NCBI GenBank assembly: GCA_964506245.1
Contig: CAZDKK010000002.1
Coordinates: 1 to 64,000, forward strand
Length of the DNA stretch: 64,000 bases
Direction: 5' to 3'
DNA from: CAZDKK01 sp964506245
GTDB taxonomy: Bacteria; Eisenbacteria; RBG-16-71-46; CAIMUX01; WJJG01
Within the stretch, counting starts at the first letter, position 1; the number at the start of each line of letters is the position of its first letter. Below the pieces are notes generated by a model. The model saw only the letters and a list, made by a program, of their open reading frames with translations, ran no database searches and had not been told where the DNA came from. Positions 62,824-64,000 of this stretch are shown here, one piece after another. A program made the translations under genes and the position numbers.

Positions 62824-64000
62824 ATGGGACGGGCCGTCATGCCCGGGGGCATTTCGACCAGAGAAGGCCGGATGGACGACAATCCCCGCGAAACCGAGAT
62901 CGCGCCCGTGCGCAAGGGTCTGCGCGCGCGGTCAGCGTTCCGCTATCCGCCGCCGGTAGCGCTGCTCCTGGCCACGCTTTCGCTGGCCTCGCTCCCCACC
63001 GGACCCACCCTGGCGGAACCGGGAGCACCCACGCGGTCGCCCGCTTCGTCCCCTCACGCCCAGGAGGTCGCCCCGATGTCCGCGAGCTGGCAGTCCTGGA
63101 ATCCCAACGCCGATCCCCGGGCTGTCTTCGTCGAGGGAAATGCGCGCTTCATCATCCTCACGCCCCGCCTCGTGCGGCTCGAGTGGAGTGCCGACGGCAC
63201 GTTCGAGGATCGGTCCTCGCTCGTCTTCGTCCATCGCCGCCTCGCACCACCGGCCGTCTCCGTCGCACGGGAAGCCGGATGGCTCGTTCTCGACACGGGG
63301 GCACTGCGCCTGTGTTATCGACCCTGCGCCGGTCCGTTCACGGAGGAGAATCTCGAGGTTTCGTTCCACTGCGAGGGATGTGCCGGAGCCAGGTCCGGCG
63401 ACCCCGCGCCGGCGGGACTGCCGCCGGGTGCAGCTTCTGGCGGAACGGTCGCCTGGCGACCCGGCCTGTGCGATACGCTGAACCTCAAGGGCACTACGCG
63501 CACGCTCGACTCCACCAACGGCGCCGTTGACGTCAGGCTGGAGGATGGCCTTCTCTCGCGCTCCGGCTGGGCGCTCATCGACGACTCGGCGCGACCGCTC
63601 TTCGACAGCGGCGATCCGCCCTGGGTTCTGCCGCGCCCCCCGGGCGAGCGCCAGGACTGGTATCTCTTCGCGCACGGACTCGACTACCGCGGCGCGCTCG
63701 GCGACTTCAACAAGGTCTCCGGGCGGATCCCGCTGCCGCCCCGCTTCGCCCTCGGCTATTGGTGGTCGCGGTACTGGGCCTACGCCGACGATGAGCTGCG
63801 CGCGCTGGTTGCTGAGATCCGCGGGCACGGCATCCCGCTCGACGTCCTCGTGGTGGACATGGACTGGCACACGACCGAGGGGTTGAGCTCGCTGCACACT
63901 CGGCGCGACGGAGCCGGCCAGATGGTGGGGTGGACGGGGTACACCTTCAACCGCGACCTCTTTCCCGATCCCCCGGCGTTCCTGGCATGGGCGCACGCCC
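62824..64000 (+). CDS. Glycoside hydrolase family 31 enzyme, 5' part (cut by the window end)
   Basis: The frame is open from ATG 62824 (GGAGG upstream) to the window end, 392 codons; later starts at 62839 and 62872 are possible. A signal-like stretch is RYPPPVALLLATLSLASLPT. Then come the GH31 N-terminal beta-sandwich segments (ARFIILTPRLVRLEWSADGT, and LCDTLNLKGTTRTLDS). The catalytic barrel begins with LPPRFALGYWWSRYWAYADD and GIPLDVLVVDMDWHTTEGLS, strongly conserved in alpha-glucosidases/alpha-xylosidases of GH31. The catalytic nucleophile and acid/base lie beyond the window. It is probably an exported alpha-glycosidase. Confidence 0.88.
   Translation, partial: MGRAVMPGGISTREGRMDDNPRETEIAPVRKGLRARSAFRYPPPVALLLATLSLASLPTGPTLAEPGAPTRSPASSPHAQEVAPMSASWQSWNPNADPRAVFVEGNARFIILTPRLVRLEWSADGTFEDRSSLVFVHRRLAPPAVSVAREAGWLVLDTGALRLCYRPCAGPFTEENLEVSFHCEGCAGARSGDPAPAGLPPGAASGGTVAWRPGLCDTLNLKGTTRTLDSTNGAVDVRLEDGLLSRSGWALIDDSARPLFDSGDPPWVLPRPPGERQDWYLFAHGLDYRGALGDFNKVSGRIPLPPRFALGYWWSRYWAYADDELRALVAEIRGHGIPLDVLVVDMDWHTTEGLSSLHTRRDGAGQMVGWTGYTFNRDLFPDPPAFLAWAHA

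Noticed and set aside
62510..62959. 149-codon frame before the GH31 gene with GGGAG upstream
   Set aside because: The Pro/Ala/Arg-rich product looks like a frame shadow and overlaps the GH31 start in another frame.

Overview
The window is high-GC bacterial DNA, densely coding on both strands, with good Shine-Dalgarno sites. No rRNA, tRNA, CRISPR array or prophage was seen. The gene content points to an FCB-superphylum lineage, most likely Candidatus Eisenbacteria or a relative. The signs are many large secreted beta-propeller, VCBS, SBBP and subtilisin-like proteins ending in the FlgD-like/T9SS type A C-terminal domain, a DUF5916 outer-membrane protein, a DUF6754 operon and TPR/TMTC-type membrane proteins. 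The lineage call is inference; no marker gene is present.

Layout. 0.3-10 kb: a beta-helix exoprotein, an SDR epimerase, an NlpC/P60 lipoprotein, a ferredoxin-type aldo/keto reductase, a CadC-like winged-helix/TolB-propeller protein, a metallophosphatase fused to an OXA-type class D beta-lactamase domain, and a small exoprotein. 10-17 kb: a formyl-THF cyclo-ligase-like gene, a complete insertion sequence (10849-12357) with perfect 23-bp inverted repeats, and an operon of an M29 aminopeptidase plus four uncharacterised membrane proteins including DUF6754. 17-28 kb: exoproteins (LVIVD propeller, short FlgD-tail protein, DUF4353-like protein, SBBP protein), an ArsR regulator, and an ECF sigma / putative anti-sigma / zinc-ribbon operon with DinB. 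28-35 kb: a TMTC-like TPR membrane protein, an MJ1255-like glycosyltransferase, AsmA and an asparagine-synthase-like protein. 35-48 kb: a duplicated-domain exoprotein, a methyltransferase, small membrane proteins, DUF5916, an OPT transporter, a poly-gamma-glutamate hydrolase-like enzyme, a YfaP-like lipoprotein and a YchF-like GTPase. 48-54 kb: a TPR-CHAT protein with a signal peptide, then an ECF sigma / anti-sigma pair. 54-64 kb: a VCBS/UnbV exoprotein facing a regulator gene (HTH, possible PBP-like region, zinc ribbon), a 1408-residue subtilase, and the start of a GH31 glycosidase cut by the window end.

Themes. At least eight genes encode proteins for export beyond the inner membrane. Six share the FlgD-like C-terminal domain, and two others end in a different short tag (STWGxIKxxF). 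The clearest regulatory circuit is at 55.9-56.2 kb: back-to-back promoters with overlapping -35 boxes and three copies of the palindrome ATTTC-N2-GAAAT lie between the VCBS exoprotein gene and the regulator gene. The most unusual protein is the phosphatase/beta-lactamase fusion. The best candidate for an undescribed multi-gene system is the DUF6754 membrane operon.
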